Shown in pieces: positions 15,607 through 22,625 of a stretch of 64,000 bases of DNA. Made by a program: the position numbers and the translations under genes. Under the pieces are notes generated by a model, which saw only the letters and a program-made list of their open reading frames with translations, made no database searches and had not been told where the DNA came from. Each line of letters begins with the position of its first letter. Positions within the stretch are counted from its first letter, which is position 1. Origin of the DNA: Amycolatopsis sp. FBCC-B4732. Lineage in GTDB: Bacteria > Actinomycetota > Actinomycetes > Mycobacteriales > Pseudonocardiaceae. The stretch covers positions 8,970,501 to 9,034,500 of the forward strand of contig NZ_CP095376.1 in assembly GCF_023008405.1 (NCBI RefSeq), read 5' to 3'.

Positions 15607-18384
15607 ATGGCCCCGATCCGGTTCCGGCTGCTCGGGCCCGTGCAGCTCCTCCACGGCGACCAGCCCGTCCCGATCGGCGGCCCCGGTGTCCGCGGCCTGC
15701 TCGCGCTGCTGGCCCTCAAGCCCGGGAAGGTCGTCGGGCTCGACGACATCATCGACGCGCTCTGGGGCCACGACCCGCCCGCGACGGTGCGCACGATCAT
15801 CCACGGCAACGTCTCGCACCTGCGGCGGATCCTGCGGGAGCTCGACGGCCCCAGCATCCTCACCACCCCGCCGGGCTACCGGCTCGACGTCGACCCCGAC
15901 CGGATCGACGTGCACCGCGCGCACGCGCTGCTGGACCGGGCTTCGGTGGCCACCCCCGAGGTCGCGGCCGGGCTGCTGGCCGAGGCGCTCGCGCTGTGGC
16001 AGGGGCCCGCGCTCGGCGGCGTGCCCGACTCGCTGCGGGCCCCCGAGCTGGAGGACCTCCGCCGCGCCGTGCACGGCGCCCGCGTCGACGCCGACCTCGA
16101 ACTCGGCCGCCACGCCGAGCTGATCGTCGAGCTCAGCCCCATCGTGCGGGCCCACCCGCTGGCCGAGCGGACGGCGGGGCAGCTGATGCGGGCGCTCTAC
16201 CACGCCGGCCGCCGCGGGGACGCGCTCGAGCTGTACCGGACCGTCTCGCGCGCCACCCTCGGCACCATGGGCGTCGAGCCCGGCACCGAGCTGCGCTGGC
16301 TGCACACGCGGGTGCTCAACGACGACCTCCCCGCACTTTCACGTGAAAGTGCGGACTCCAGGTGGGCACTTTCACGTGAAAGTGCGGACGCCGCGAAGCC
16401 GATTTCGCAGCTGCCCGCCGCCGTTCCGAGCCTGGCCGGGCGCGGGGAAGAGCTGGCCTGGCTCGACGGCCTGGTCTCCCGCGCCGAGGCGGGCGAGACC
16501 ACGATCGCCGTGGTCACCGGCACCGCCGGCGTCGGCAAGAGCACGCTCGTCGTGTGGTGGGCGCACCGCGCCGCGCGGAAGTTCCCGGACGGGGTCCTGT
16601 TCGCGTCGCTGCGCGGCTTCGACCCGCACCACCCGCCGCTGGAGCCCGCCGAGCTGCTCACCCAGTTCCTGCTCGGCCTCGGCGTCGAAACCGCGAAGAT
16701 CCCCGAGCTGCTCCACGAACGCGTCGCGCTGTACCGGTCGCTGATCGCCGGGCGGCGGATGCTGGTGCTGCTCGACGACGCCCGCACCGCCGAGCAGGTG
16801 CGCCCGCTGCTGCCGCCGAGCGCGCGGACGATGACGGTGGTGACCAGCCGTTCGCGCCTCGACGGGCTCGCCGTGTCGAACGCGGCCCGGCAGCGCGTGC
16901 TCGGCACGCTCGCGCCCGAGGACGCCGTGCAGCTGATCGAGGAGCTCGCCGGGCCGGCGAGTCTCAACCACGCCCTCGCGCGGCTCTGCGGCTACCTGCC
17001 GCTCGCGCTGCGGATCGCGGGCGCGCGGCTTTCGGCGAGCGCGCAGCGGACCGCCGAGGAGCTGGTCGACGAGCTCGGCAACGAGCGGACGCGGCTGGCG
17101 GCCCTGCAGGTCGAGGGCGCCGACGACGGCGTGCGCGCCGCGTTCGACGTCTCCTTCCGCGGCCTGCCCGGCGAGATCGCCGAGACGTTACTGCAGCTGG
17201 GAACGGTGCCCGGGGTGCTGGTCGGGCCGCACGTGATGGCCGCGGTCGCGCAGATCCCGGTGCCCGAAGCCCGGCGGCGGCTGCGCGCGCTGGCCGCGCA
17301 CAACCTCATCGCCGAGACCGCGCGGGACGTCTTCGTCCCGCACGACCTCGTCTGGCTCTACCTGCGGGAGCTCGTGGAGCAGGAGCTGGGCGAGAAGGAG
17401 CGCGAAGAAGCGCTCGGCTGGACGGTCCGCTACTACCAGGCCGCCGCCGACCGGGCGCGGCGCCGGCTGGGGCCGGTCGCGGACCCGCTCGACTTCACCG
17501 GGGTGCTCGCCGACGACGCGATGCCCCCGCTGACCGGCTTCGCCGAGGCGCACGACTGGTTCGCGGCGGAGTGGCCGAACCTCCTCGCGGTCCTCGACGC
17601 CGCGGCCGCCGCGGGCCGCCACGACGACGTCTGGCGGCTGGCGCGGCTCGGGCACAGCTACCGCGTCGCCTGCCCGCTGCTGGACGAGTGGACGCGGATG
17701 GCCGACCTCGGCGTCGCCGCCGCCGAAGCCGCGGGCGACGTCGCCGGGCAGTGCTGGCTGCGGCTCGCGCGGTCCGAAATCGCGTTGGTCTTCGAGCTGC
17801 CGGGGTTCGGCCTAGCGGACGCCGAGCGGGCGGCGGAGCTGGCCACCGGCCTCGCCGACGAGTGGCTGACGACGTCGGCCGACCTGCACCTCGGCCGCGC
17901 GCTCAGCCGGCTCGGCGAGCACGAGCGGGCCATCGAGCGGCTCGGCAAGGCCGTCGCGGAGGCCGGCGACGTCACGCTGCGCGGGCAGGCGCTCAGCAGC
18001 TGCGCGCAGGCGGAGAAGCGGGCGGGCCTGCTCGCCGAGGCCATCGCCCACCAGCTCGCCGGGCTGCGCATCGACCGCGAACTCGGCGACGACGACCGGG
18101 TCGTCGTCTCGCTCGACAAGCTGGCCGACCTCAGCCTGCGGGTGGGCGACCTCGAGGCGGCCGAGCGGTACGTCTGGGAGGCGATCGACCTCGCGATCAG
18201 CCGCGAGTTCGTCGCGCGCGAGGGTTCGCTGCGGCTGACGCTGGGCCGCGTGCTGCGCGCCGGTGGCGACCTCGACGGCGCGCGCGAACAACTCGCGCTG
18301 TCGGTGCGCCTTTGCCGATTCGGCCAGAAGCAGGCCGCCCCACGAGCGGCAGGCGACCGGTGCTATGGCCCGATTCGGCCGTGA
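15607..18384 (+). CDS. AfsR/SARP-type transcriptional regulator (3' end altered by an inserted element)
   Basis: 925-aa regulator. Residues 1-90 are an OmpR-like winged helix (RFRLLGPVQL ... LLALLALKPGKVVGLDDIIDALWG ... VRTIIHGNVSHLRRIL), about 95-240 a bacterial transcriptional activation (BTAD) domain, about 280-560 an NB-ARC ATPase with Walker A GTAGVGKST (from about 305) and Walker B MLVLLDD, and the rest TPR-like helices. The BTAD/NB-ARC linker contains ALSRESADSRWALSRESAD, encoded by a palindromic repeat. The protein ends abnormally (CRFGQKQAAPRAAGDRC...) where a 93-bp inverted-repeat element interrupts the last TPR. ATG 15607 was preferred to GTG 15595, which lies in the Shine-Dalgarno region. 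No biosynthetic cluster is next to it. Confidence 0.85.
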   Translation: MAPIRFRLLGPVQLLHGDQPVPIGGPGVRGLLALLALKPGKVVGLDDIIDALWGHDPPATVRTIIHGNVSHLRRILRELDGPSILTTPPGYRLDVDPDRIDVHRAHALLDRASVATPEVAAGLLAEALALWQGPALGGVPDSLRAPELEDLRRAVHGARVDADLELGRHAELIVELSPIVRAHPLAERTAGQLMRALYHAGRRGDALELYRTVSRATLGTMGVEPGTELRWLHTRVLNDDLPALSRESADSRWALSRESADAAKPISQLPAAVPSLAGRGEELAWLDGLVSRAEAGETTIAVVTGTAGVGKSTLVVWWAHRAARKFPDGVLFASLRGFDPHHPPLEPAELLTQFLLGLGVETAKIPELLHERVALYRSLIAGRRMLVLLDDARTAEQVRPLLPPSARTMTVVTSRSRLDGLAVSNAARQRVLGTLAPEDAVQLIEELAGPASLNHALARLCGYLPLALRIAGARLSASAQRTAEELVDELGNERTRLAALQVEGADDGVRAAFDVSFRGLPGEIAETLLQLGTVPGVLVGPHVMAAVAQIPVPEARRRLRALAAHNLIAETARDVFVPHDLVWLYLRELVEQELGEKEREEALGWTVRYYQAAADRARRRLGPVADPLDFTGVLADDAMPPLTGFAEAHDWFAAEWPNLLAVLDAAAAAGRHDDVWRLARLGHSYRVACPLLDEWTRMADLGVAAAEAAGDVAGQCWLRLARSEIALVFELPGFGLADAERAAELATGLADEWLTTSADLHLGRALSRLGEHERAIERLGKAVAEAGDVTLRGQALSSCAQAEKRAGLLAEAIAHQLAGLRIDRELGDDDRVVVSLDKLADLSLRVGDLEAAERYVWEAIDLAISREFVAREGSLRLTLGRVLRAGGDLDGAREQLALSVRLCRFGQKQAAPRAAGDRCYGPIRP
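16331..16385. repeat. Composite double palindrome inserted in frame in the SARP gene
   Basis: Two copies of GCACTTTCACGTGAAAGTGC (16333-16352, 16366-16385) at a 33-bp period with a CTCCAGGTGG spacer, the same architecture as at 5732-5796. Because 33 bp is 11 codons, the reading frame is kept and the unit adds ALSRESAD-SRW-ALSRESAD to the linker between the BTAD and NB-ARC domains. Confidence 0.9.
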
Positions 18385-18403
18385 CTGTGGCCGGATCGGC
18401 AAA
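18311..18403. mobile_element. 93-bp inverted-repeat (MITE-like) element in the 3' end of the SARP gene
   Basis: Ends are TTTGCCGATTCGGCCA (18311-18326) and TGGCCGGATCGGCAAA (18388-18403), matching as inverted repeats at 15 of 16 positions. An internal direct repeat CGATTCGGCC occurs at 18317-18326 and 18371-18380. The SARP frame stops inside it. Just beyond, a different frame reads LDGEVRTELAELQ-stop (ending 18476) with normal codon use and looks like the former C-terminus. I see no clear target duplication and no transposase. Confidence 0.65.
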
Positions 18404-18582
18404 CAACGGCACTGTCGAGCGGGTGCACCCGAAGCTCGACGGCGAGGTGCGCACCGAACTCGCCGAACTGCAGTGAAGATTCGCCCGCGCTTTCGAACTG
18501 CGACAACTCGGTGTCGGCTCGGCGCATTCATGGCGATGATTCGGTTGCGAACGGGTCACGGCCGGGTTCGCACCGTGAATCC

Positions 18583-18600
18583 TTAGTGGATTCTTAGTGG
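18583..18600. promoter_or_regulatory. Heptamer direct repeat resembling a SARP box
   Basis: TTAGTGG-ATTC-TTAGTGG: two identical heptamers separated by 4 bp, so an 11-bp period, the geometry known for SARP-family operators. It lies 107 bp downstream of the SARP reading remnant. No obvious gene starts to its right on the plus strand before a terminator, so its target is unclear. Confidence 0.4.
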
Positions 18601-18673
18601 GCGCGGGCGGCGTCCGCGTAGGTTCGGCGGTGCCGGCTGAGCCCTAGGGGAGGGGCAGGCTGAGACGCCGGCG

Positions 18674-18708
18674 CCGGGCCCCGCGCGGGAAACCGCGGCG
18701 GGGCCGGG
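18674..18708. terminator. GC-rich hairpin with GAAA loop
   Basis: CCGGGCCCCGCGCGG and its near-complement CCGCGGCGGGGCCGGG enclose a GAAA tetraloop (18689-18692); one bulged base. It follows the SARP locus and probably terminates plus-strand transcription. There is no T-run, as is common in actinobacteria. Confidence 0.6.
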
Positions 18709-18728
18709 AGCCGCCAGGAGCGGCTCGT

Positions 18729-18771
18729 GGCGACCCGGCCGGCCGAGGTGGGGGTAGGCCGGCCGGTCGCC
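18729..18771 (-). terminator. Hairpin terminator of the MmpS-like gene
   Basis: GGCGACCCGGCCGGCC (18729-18744) pairs with GGCCGGCCGGTCGCC (18757-18771), a stem of about 15 bp with one bulge and a 12-nt loop, directly after the stop of the minus-strand gene at 18781. Confidence 0.65.
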
Positions 18772-18780
18772 AGGCAGGGG

Positions 18781-19446
18781 TCAGCCCACGTTGGCGGTGC
18801 ACAGCGCGATGGTCGTCCCGCTGTTTTCCGCGACCTTCTTGCCGTCGACCAGAATGGCGCACTTGATGTCGTTGCTCGCGCTCGAATTGCTGGTGTCCGC
18901 GGTGAGCGTCAACAAGTACGAACCATTGTTGTAGGAAGCCTCGCCCTGCCACGCGTCGGTGCTCGCCGGCGCGTTTTCGGTGCGCTGGTCGCTGAGGCTG
19001 CCGTAGCGGACGGTCGCGCCGCCCGCCGAGGTGACCTCGAAGACCACCGCGTGCTTGTCGCCCGCGACCGCGGGCAGGTGCAGCCCGGTCTCGCCGCCGC
19101 CGAGGAAGGTCGAGTAGAGCAGCACGCCCGCCGTCGACAGCAGTGCCGCGACCGAAACGACGGTGGCGGTGATCGCGACCCCGCGGTCGCCCGTGGTGCC
19201 CTTCTTGACCTGGACCAGCCCGGCGATCGCGAGGATCAGCCCGAGCCCGGCCAGTGGCCACGCCACGAACCCGATGTCGGGGACGAACGCGACACCGAGT
19301 GCCGCCAGGCCGAGCAGCAGGCCGACGATCGCCAGGATGTTGCGCCCTGGTTTGGCGTTCGCTTGACGACGCTCCGTGGCCGTCACCGGCGGCGCGGGTC
19401 TGCCGTGGCGCGCGGTGGTCGGCGGGTACTGCGGGTCGGTCATCAT
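18781..19446 (-). CDS. Membrane protein with MmpS-like C-terminal domain
   Basis: 221-aa protein. A short charged N-terminus (1-35) is followed by hydrophobic helices at about 36-80 (ILAIVGLLLGLAALGVAF, WPLAGLGLILAIAGLVQV) and about 90-115, like the DUF4190 module. An extracellular domain follows (about 125-221) with VVFEVTSAGGATVRYGS, WQGEASYNNGSYLLTLTADTS and CAILVDGKKV, matching the MmpS/transport-accessory beta-sandwich fold. In mycobacteria MmpS proteins assist MmpL lipid exporters, but no MmpL gene is adjacent. MM- start: ATG 19446 or 19443. Monocistronic with its own terminator. Confidence 0.65.
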   Translation of the reverse strand: MMTDPQYPPTTARHGRPAPPVTATERRQANAKPGRNILAIVGLLLGLAALGVAFVPDIGFVAWPLAGLGLILAIAGLVQVKKGTTGDRGVAITATVVSVAALLSTAGVLLYSTFLGGGETGLHLPAVAGDKHAVVFEVTSAGGATVRYGSLSDQRTENAPASTDAWQGEASYNNGSYLLTLTADTSNSSASNDIKCAILVDGKKVAENSGTTIALCTANVG

Positions 19447-19696
19447 GCGGGCCCCTTCGGGTGGGAGTGCGACGACGTTAACCCATAAGAGTGCCCGCGA
19501 ACGAAATTGTTACATTCTGGAAAAAGTCATTGTCCCACCATTTTGCCGTGAGTATCGGTATTTCCTGACATCACGCGCAGGGTGTGGCGATGTGATCAAT
19601 GCGAAGAATATCGGTGTTCCCACTGTTTTCGTGGCCGTACGGCCTACGACGACCGTCGGTTCCGGTGTTCAAGACGAAAGTCGCGAGCTGGACTTT
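19447..19696. other. 250-bp intergenic stretch, relatively AT-rich
   Basis: This gap lies between the MmpS-like gene start and the end of the 293-aa protein gene (both minus strand). It is richer in A/T than the rest of the window (runs such as ATTGTTACATTCTGGAAAAA near 19504). I see no gene and no strong hairpin; it presumably holds the promoter of the MmpS-like gene. Confidence 0.5.
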
Positions 19697-20578
19697 TCAG
19701 TCGAAAAGGCTCACTTCGGGGGTGATTTCGAGGAGCTCGAACACGGGACGCCCGCGGCGGCCGTCGATCGTCGTCGTGCGCACGACGCGCAACCGGGCGG
19801 TCACCGGGCGGTCGAGGTTCTCCTTGATCTCGTCGAGCAGATCCGGCGCCACCGCGCCCTGGATCGTCCCGCCGGACTCGCGGTCGAGGTAGAAGATGCG
19901 CCGCCGGGTGCGGACGCCGTCGAGCCGCCCGCGCACCGTCTCGTAGCCGACCGCCTCGCGGGATTCGCGGAGGCTGCCCTGGAGGATCCGGGCCTGCTCG
20001 GTGGTCATGCTGCGGGTGACCTGCTCGCCCGCGGTCGGGGTCAGGGCCATCCCGATGCCGGCGTTCTTCGCGACGGCGTTGACGATGTCGCTCACCGCGT
20101 TGCGGACGGTGTCGCGCTGCAGCAGCACGGCGTCGAGCGCGCCGTCGTCCGAGCCGTTGGCCGGCAGGAAGTCACACAGTTCCTTGACGGCCCGCTCGGA
20201 AAGCGTCTCGATGCCGTCGACGATGAGCGCGTCGTCCGGCGCGGGCTCGGGGAAGCCGAAGAAGATCGCGTTGCCCGCCTGGCCGCGCTGGATCAGCGGC
20301 GCCTTGTCGCGGTCGGCCTGCTGGACCTGGGTGACCTCGCCGGACGGGTTCCGGATGATGTGCCCGATCTTCGCGGTCGCGTCCTGCAGCGCCCGGCTGA
20401 TGTCGGAGAAGGTGTAGGCGTCGATGCTCTGCTCACCGATGACCGAGACGTGCAGCAGCGGCGAGCGGGACGTCCGCTCGAACTTGGCGTTGGCCGCCAT
20501 CGCCGAGGCGCGCGCGAGGTCGTCGAGCCACGTGCCGCCGGGGATCTCGTCGGCGATGCGCCGGAACTCGTTCCTCAC
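19697..20578 (-). CDS. Uncharacterised protein, second gene of a coupled pair
   Basis: 293-aa soluble protein that I do not recognise. GTG 20578 overlaps the upstream gene's stop (TGGTGA), so the two are translationally coupled; any longer frame would lie on top of that gene. It is a mixed alpha/beta protein without signal peptide or TM helix. Features include LLHVSVIGEQSIDAYTFSDI, an Asp/Glu-rich FFGFPEPAPDDALIVDGIE segment, and a C-terminal beta-rich part (RRRIFYLDRESGGTIQGAV ... VTARLRVVRTTTIDGRRGR). No catalytic signature is evident. As partner of a nucleotidyltransferase-like protein it could be an effector, antidote or scaffold; all of these are guesses. Confidence 0.6.
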   Translation of the reverse strand: MRNEFRRIADEIPGGTWLDDLARASAMAANAKFERTSRSPLLHVSVIGEQSIDAYTFSDISRALQDATAKIGHIIRNPSGEVTQVQQADRDKAPLIQRGQAGNAIFFGFPEPAPDDALIVDGIETLSERAVKELCDFLPANGSDDGALDAVLLQRDTVRNAVSDIVNAVAKNAGIGMALTPTAGEQVTRSMTTEQARILQGSLRESREAVGYETVRGRLDGVRTRRRIFYLDRESGGTIQGAVAPDLLDEIKENLDRPVTARLRVVRTTTIDGRRGRPVFELLEITPEVSLFD

Positions 20579-21051
20579 CAGATCATCTCCGGGTAGCCCC
20601 TGCCGCCTTCGGCCCAGACCTCGGCCCAGGTGTCCTCGTCGCCGGGGCGGCACAGGAAGCCGTCCAGCATGCCGCCGACCGGCTGCACCTGGTCGAGGTA
20701 CATGGCGGGCTGCCCGACGATGACGCCGCGCAGCGTGAGCAGGCCGTAGAGCGCCGAGCGGCCGGCGTCGTCGAGCCGCTTCAGCGCGCCCCACTCGTCC
20801 GGGATGAGGACGACGTCGAGGCTGCGCGGCGGGTGCGCGGTGCGGATGATCAGCTCGCCGCCGATCCAGGCGCGGCCGGACGGCATGATCCGGCGGGCCA
20901 CGCCGAGGTAGCTGTTGAGCGCGCTGAAGAGGATCTCGCGTTCGTTCTGGTGCGGGGCGTCGAAGACCAGGCGCTCGTAGACGTCGGCTAGGTCGCCCGC
21001 GTGGCGGCCCGGCGGCAGGACCTGTTGCGCAGTCCAATGGGGGAGCGCCAC
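20575..21051 (-). CDS. DUF6932-like, degenerate nucleotidyltransferase-fold protein
   Basis: 158-aa protein. The segment ARRIMPSGRAWIGGELIIRTAHPPRSLDVVLIPDEW resembles the nucleotidyltransferase core in which a G-S motif on strand 1 is followed by D-x-D on strand 2. Here the GS is GG and only one Asp (SLDVV) is plainly kept, so catalysis is doubtful. This pattern suggests DUF6932-type proteins. GTG 21051 follows GGAGGGAG. It is the first gene of a two-gene unit with the 293-aa protein downstream (4-bp overlap). Function unknown. Confidence 0.6.
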   Translation of the reverse strand: MALPHWTAQQVLPPGRHAGDLADVYERLVFDAPHQNEREILFSALNSYLGVARRIMPSGRAWIGGELIIRTAHPPRSLDVVLIPDEWGALKRLDDAGRSALYGLLTLRGVIVGQPAMYLDQVQPVGGMLDGFLCRPGDEDTWAEVWAEGGRGYPEMIW

Positions 21052-21107
21052 GCCACTCCCTCCTCAGCCTCGCTCACAGTGCGTAGCCGAATTTACCAGG
21101 ATGGGTG

Positions 21108-21503
21108 TCAGCCACCGCGCCCAGGCTGCTGCGGCCACCGCGGGGCGGCCTCCTCGCTCTCGGGCCAGGCCGGTTCTTCCTCGGTCGGCCAGTCCTCGGC
21201 CTCGGCCCCGCGCTGCGGTGGCAGCGGCAGGTGCCCTTCGCGGTGGCCGACGGGCTCGGGCTCGTCGTCGGCCTCGTGGTGCTCCTGGGGCGGCCCCTGC
21301 GTCCAGGCGGCCGGGATGAACTGCGTCTGCTCGGCGGCGAGCGGTTCGTCGTACCGCGGCTCGGGTTCCGGCTCGTACGGCGCTTCGGCGGCTTCCGGTG
21401 CTTCGGCGCGCTTCGGGATCCGCAGGACGAGCCACGAGGTGAGCGCGCCGAGCGCGAAGGCGATGATCAGCCACAGCCAGATCTGCCCGAACAGCCACAA
21501 CAT
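21108..21503 (-). CDS. Small membrane protein with acidic tail, coupled to OmpA-like gene
   Basis: 131 aa. TM helix at residues 1-25 (MLWLFGQIWLWLIIAFALGALTSWL), then a Glu/Pro-rich, highly acidic cytoplasmic or extracytoplasmic tail with Trp/Gly spacing at the end (WPEPEE-like repeats, PRWPQQPGRGG). ATG 21503 is preferred because AGGGG lies 8 nt upstream; an in-frame GTG at 21512 sits only 4 bp after the OmpA-like stop. The layout (OmpA-domain protein followed by a small one-TM protein) recalls the arfA-arfB-arfC locus of mycobacteria, but sequence similarity is not claimed. Confidence 0.6.
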   Translation of the reverse strand: MLWLFGQIWLWLIIAFALGALTSWLVLRIPKRAEAPEAAEAPYEPEPEPRYDEPLAAEQTQFIPAAWTQGPPQEHHEADDEPEPVGHREGHLPLPPQRGAEAEDWPTEEEPAWPESEEAAPRWPQQPGRGG

Positions 21504-21516
21504 CGGCACCACCCCT

Positions 21517-22257
21517 TCAGATGACCGTGATTTCGACCCGCCGGTCCTCTTCGCCGCCGTCGGCCGGCCGGGTGTCGCCGAGGCCCCGGTAGGTCACGCG
21601 CTTGGTCGTGAGGCCGTTGGTGGTGAGGATCCGGGCGACGGCCCGGGCCCGGTCCCGGGACAGCTTCAGCGCGGCGCTCTCGCCACCGGGCCCGCGCCCG
21701 ACGTGCCCGGTGACGCGGTAGCGGAAGGTCTCCGGCGACTTGGCGAGCGCGACGGCGATGCCGCGGGCGGCCTGTTCCCCTTCGGGCGTGAGCCGAGCGG
21801 TGTCCGGCACGAAGGTCACGGGCGCCTCGGCGAGCATCCGGTCGATCTCGGCCTGGACCCCGGCCTTGTCGGTCGGCGGCGGCGCGGTGGTCGTCGTGGT
21901 GGGCGGCGGCGGGGTGCTGCTGCTGGGGGCCGCGCTCGGCGGGGGTGCTTGGCTCGTGCTCGGGGCGACCGGCACGACGTCGCCCTCGAACTTGGCGGCG
22001 CGGACCCCGTCGACCCCTTGGACGACTTCCAGCGCGCGGAGTGCTTGGCCGGGCGGGAACCCGGTGAGGGTGGCGTCCCGGCCGTCGAAGCTGACGCTCC
22101 CGGCGGGCAACCCGGCGGCGGCGAGCGCGGCTTGCGAGCGAGAGGTGAGATCACGCTGGACGCTCCCGGCCTGAGCCCAGGTCACGATCCCCGCGAGCAG
22201 CGCCGTGACCAGCACCGCGATCGGGACCAGCAGGATCCAGCGACGCCGACCGGACAT
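21517..22257 (-). CDS. OmpA-domain membrane protein (ArfA/OmpATb-like layout)
   Basis: 246 aa. TM anchor RRRWILLVPIAVLVTALLAGIVTW (about 4-27), a BON-like segment (about 30-95: RDLTSRSQAALAAAGLPAGSVSFDGRDATLTGFPPG), a Ser/Pro/Thr linker (about 98-130), and a C-terminal OmpA-like peptidoglycan-binding domain (about 135-246) with FVPDTARLTPEGEQAARGIA, VTGHVGRGPGGESAALKLSRDRARAVARIL and RVEITVI. The arrangement TM-BON-OmpA is that of mycobacterial ArfA. ATG 22257 lies at the first basic residues before the anchor; there is no Shine-Dalgarno, but TACCCT 6 nt upstream suggests a leaderless mRNA. Confidence 0.8.
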   Translation of the reverse strand: MSGRRRWILLVPIAVLVTALLAGIVTWAQAGSVQRDLTSRSQAALAAAGLPAGSVSFDGRDATLTGFPPGQALRALEVVQGVDGVRAAKFEGDVVPVAPSTSQAPPPSAAPSSSTPPPPTTTTTAPPPTDKAGVQAEIDRMLAEAPVTFVPDTARLTPEGEQAARGIAVALAKSPETFRYRVTGHVGRGPGGESAALKLSRDRARAVARILTTNGLTTKRVTYRGLGDTRPADGGEEDRRVEITVI

Positions 22258-22315
22258 AAGGGGAGGGTAGGCCCGGTGCGGCGGGTTGGCGAGTCGGCTG
22301 GGGCGGTCCGTCCAC

Positions 22316-22351
22316 AAGTTGTCCCCAGGCAAGTCGACATGTGGACAACTT
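22316..22351. promoter_or_regulatory. Inverted repeat with DnaA-box-like sequence
   Basis: AAGTTGTCC (22316-22324) and GGACAACTT (22343-22351) form a perfect 9-bp inverted repeat. Within it, TGTGGACAA (22340-22348) is an exact TTGTCCACA-type actinobacterial DnaA box on the minus strand, and TTGTCCCCA (22319-22327) matches at 8 of 9. It lies about 60 bp upstream of the OmpA-like start. It could be a DnaA titration/regulatory site or an unrelated operator. Confidence 0.4.
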
Positions 22352-22425
22352 CGGCGTTCGTGATCGAGCGAGCACTTTCCGTCGGGGGCGGCGGATAGGC
22401 TGACGACGGGGTGGCCCCCAGGGAG

Positions 22426-22470
22426 GGCGGGTTGTGCTGGGGCGGGTTGTGCTGGGGCGGGCTGTGCTGG
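22426..22470. repeat. Three tandem 15-bp repeats
   Basis: GGCGGGTTGTGCTGG at 22426-22440 and 22441-22455, then GGCGGGCTGTGCTGG at 22456-22470 (one change). Located in the 368-bp non-coding stretch between the OmpA-like gene and the GDSL esterase gene. No gene is supported here. Confidence 0.85.
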
Positions 22471-22505
22471 CCGAGACCCGGGCGAGCCCCGCGCGACGCT
22501 AGAGA

Positions 22506-22530
22506 GGTCCCGAACGACTCATTCGGGACC
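22506..22530. repeat. Palindromic repeat GGTCCCGAA-N7-TTCGGGACC
   Basis: Perfect 9-bp arms around CGACTCA. A decayed relative (CAATCAGTCATTCGCGACT) follows at 22542-22560. Located downstream of the GDSL esterase gene (minus strand), where it may also act as its terminator. Confidence 0.7.
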
Positions 22531-22625
22531 CCAGGCGCCCCCAATCAGTCATTCGCGACTCCCGGGCCACCCCGAAAACCCGCCCAGGAAGCCTGGCCCG
22601 CCCCCGCGGGCAAACCGAGAACCGC

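Noticed and set aside
15607..18384. SARP regulator as a marker of a secondary-metabolite cluster
   Set aside because: No PKS, NRPS, terpene or tailoring genes lie within reach; flanks are ectoine and envelope genes.
18644..19488. Plus- and minus-strand frames across the terminators near 18.7 kb
   Set aside because: They run through strong hairpins and overlap the MmpS-like gene in other frames.
22426..22470. Three 15-bp tandem repeats as a possible CRISPR array
   Set aside because: Units are directly adjacent with no spacers and there are no cas genes.
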